The translations under genes and the position numbers were made by a program. A stretch of DNA of 64,000 bases from Agarophyton chilense. Lineage: Eukaryota; Rhodophyta; Florideophyceae; Gracilariales; Gracilariaceae. The stretch spans positions 744,001 through 808,000 of the forward strand of contig JARGXX010000095.1 in assembly GCA_030374765.1 (NCBI GenBank), in the 5' to 3' direction. The notes under the pieces are model-generated. The model searched no databases. It worked only from the letters and a program-made list of their open reading frames with translations, and was not told the DNA's origin. Position 1 is the first letter of the stretch. Each line of letters opens with the position of its first letter. Shown piece by piece: positions 62,093-64,000 of the stretch.

Positions 62093-64000
62093 ATGTCCAT
62101 TCTAGAACTATCAGTACGTTGCCAACCATCTTTTGAGTGGTTTTCTACGTCTTCGTTTCACTAACGCCGAAACTACGTCCATCTTTAACTCCTCCACCTT
62201 CTATTTCATTGCTCACAGAAAAAACTCCATGAACGCGACAGTAATGTCGACACTATTCTGCACAAGCTCCAATCATTCAAGAAGGTAACTTTATACACAT
62301 TCGGCTAACGCATTGTATCCAGATGTCGGCGACTAACACCCCCATTATCCCGGACGAGGAATACATATTTCCTCTACTTGGCTCACCAAACAGTCCGACA
62401 TCGCAAATGAAGCACAAGATTGTGAAGAAATCCTGACCCGATTCGTTCGGTTTTGTGATCAAAGAATGGAACACGGGCACCATGCGCAAGTTCGAAAGCT
62501 CTTCAACTTTATCCATGTAGCTATTTCCGATGACGACTGGCTACCTGCCGCGTTTAATCATCTTTTCCCGCGGCTGCTTCATTACTACGATTTGATGCTT
62601 GCCAAGATTGAACAGGTTGCTGATCCAGAAGAGACACCCCCGAACATTTACCGACTAAGGAAATGCAGCTTACAATCACTTCGCCTTATCGCCAGCATAT
62701 TCGAGCTTTGTGTCGACTTTTGTGATGTGGTGTACGCCGGGGATCAGCTGTCTGGGTTTCTCAAACCTCTAATCTCATTGCTGGGCATTCCTGACTTTCA
62801 CGAAACATCCCCAGCTATCACCGAAACTGAGTATGCCATGATCGAACTTCTGAGATCAGCTTCCTTTGCTCTATCAAACTTTCTCATAACGTTCACCTCA
62901 CTGGCTGCAGAGACCAAAAGCGTAACAAGACAACAAGTCGATGGCCTCTTCGAAACGCTTTCTAACGCTCCAGAGCTCAGCATCCAACGGAGTCTTCTCT
63001 TGATCATCCGCTCTTTGTACAATGATACGGATATTAGGAAAAATTCTTCTCATCCCGGACAGAATTTGGCCAGCATGAGGCAAATAATCGACAAGAAGCT
63101 CTCCACTACGCAATTTGGTTCCGGAAGAGCGTCGGCCTGTTTTCGTGCTCTCAAACTTGACGATGAGGATTTCTTAGTAAAATACGAGAGCCTCATTAAG
63201 ATGATGTTCTCGCGTAGGCGAAAGGCTCTCAGGTGTTTCAGCGTCAATCCATGTCATGTGGAAATATGGGAAGGTCCATCAAAGCGAAGGACGATAATTG
63301 AATCTGCTTTCGTTGAATGGAACATGAACTCGGTCTGCGTCCGTGACCAAGGTGGGAACCCTGTTCAGAATTGGCCGTTCTTCGCCGCTGTGAGGTTCGA
63401 GTGGCTGAACGCGGAAAAAGAAATATCGCTTATCTTTGATATGTATTACAGTTTCCCCGTGAGGAAAGTCTTGCTGCAATTCGAACGAACCATTAGGCGA
63501 AACGATAGAAAAATCATCGAAGAAAGGATTGAGAGGATCCAATCGCTTGTTCCAAAAGAATCTACTCCAAAGGCTTCTGAAACGGATCCAATGCAGAGTT
63601 TGGGGCATCTGGTTCCGGTGACCGCCTCACTTACTCTTAAAAGCAATGGGAAAAGTCCAAGCTCTGAGGAACTGTCTGAGAATTCTGATATGAGCAGTGA
63701 ATCAGAACAACAATCTGATGGGAATCGGGTGGACACTGCTCTTTCTGGACTTCGAGAAGATGGGATATTCATAAGGAAGCAGACCGGGTCAAGAGCTGAG
63801 TCTGTCGTTGAATCTTGCGAAAGTACCTTGAGCTCAGCGGGAGAAGAACCCAACCCTTCCCGTCCTTCGGTTGAAGAATCTTCCGCAGAATCGACAGGTG
63901 TGCACGACTCATTCAGAGATCGACAGAATGTTCACAACGGTGAAGGAAAAGCTCCATCCGAGCCATCAGCTTCGGTCGTATGTGGTGAGGATGAGTATAG
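62093..64000 (+). CDS. Unknown helical protein, three exons, 3' end beyond the window
   Basis: Exons are 62093-62113 (seven codons, MSILELS), 62219-62284 (KKLHERDSNVDTILHKLQSF plus two codons) and 62394 to beyond 64000. Both introns (105 and 109 bases) begin GTACGT or GTAACT, end CACAG or AACAG, and are in phase 0. The joined protein reads on smoothly (LQSFKK then SDIANEAQDCEE). Residues about 20-270 are helical repeats of ARM/HEAT type (SLQSLRLIASIFELCVDF). A beta-rich part follows (RCFSVNPCHVEIWEG, WPFFAAVRFEWLNAEKEI) and then a Ser/Glu-rich tail. A helical-repeat plus PH-like layout is known in meiotic axis proteins such as SYCP2, but I cannot claim homology. Confidence 0.75.

Overview
The window looks like nuclear DNA of a eukaryotic alga, most likely a red alga. 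This is an inference. The host genes are compact and intron-poor. The few introns are short (about 50 to 150 bases) with GT..AG ends and a CTCTAAC or CTAAC branch-like motif. Several proteins carry plastid- or mitochondrion-type leaders. Plant/algal enzymes are present: lumazine synthase, GDP-mannose 3,5-epimerase, and a plastid SDR39U1-type epimerase. No bacterial operon structure is seen. Species cannot be named from the sequence alone. Layout: 0-11.4 kb is moderate-GC host DNA with an MFSD5/MOT2-like transporter, UTP6 (pre-rRNA processing), a coiled-coil protein, and one gene that fuses an SbcD/Mre11-type nuclease to an SbcC/Rad50-type ATPase. From 11.4 to 13.5 kb the DNA turns very GC-rich, with syntaxin-16/Tlg2 and an unknown protein. 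The same GC-rich, triplet-repeat-laden style resumes at 39.6 kb and runs to about 48 kb: SDR39U1, P/U-type cyclin, rubrerythrin-like protein, lumazine synthase, bZIP factor, alpha/beta hydrolase, and a plastid protein with a GST/DHAR-like tail. The rest is host DNA: NADP-isocitrate dehydrogenase, an R3H protein, GDP-mannose epimerase, a WD-type protein, NOC4, and an unannotated three-exon gene that runs off the right edge.

Between these GC-rich halves, from about 13.7 to 39.3 kb, sits a 26-kb accessory block. It contains (a) unassigned sequence with a 52-bp minisatellite; (b) a large multi-gene DNA transposon with a Plavaka/CACTA-type transposase on the plus strand and accessory coding sequence on the minus strand; (c) a young, nearly whole Ty3/gypsy chromovirus (569-bp LTRs, TGCAA target duplication) nested in the transposon's accessory gene; (d) relics of host-type genes (a DCP1-like gene lacking an internal segment, and a UVR-motif gene with an in-frame amber codon); and (e) a TATA box followed by four stem-loops in series.

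The accessory block is bracketed by an inverted repeat (81 bp, two mismatches, plus a second weaker block). It lies just upstream of the two genes that face away from the block. One reading is that a symmetric two-way promoter was pried apart by the 26-kb insertion.

The observations I would check first are the SbcD-SbcC fusion, the inverted promoter repeats, the strand-biased CCANTGG motif scattered through the chromovirus, the ladder of about ten splice-site-like units at 17.75-18.94 kb, and the stem-loop series at 38.65-38.75 kb.
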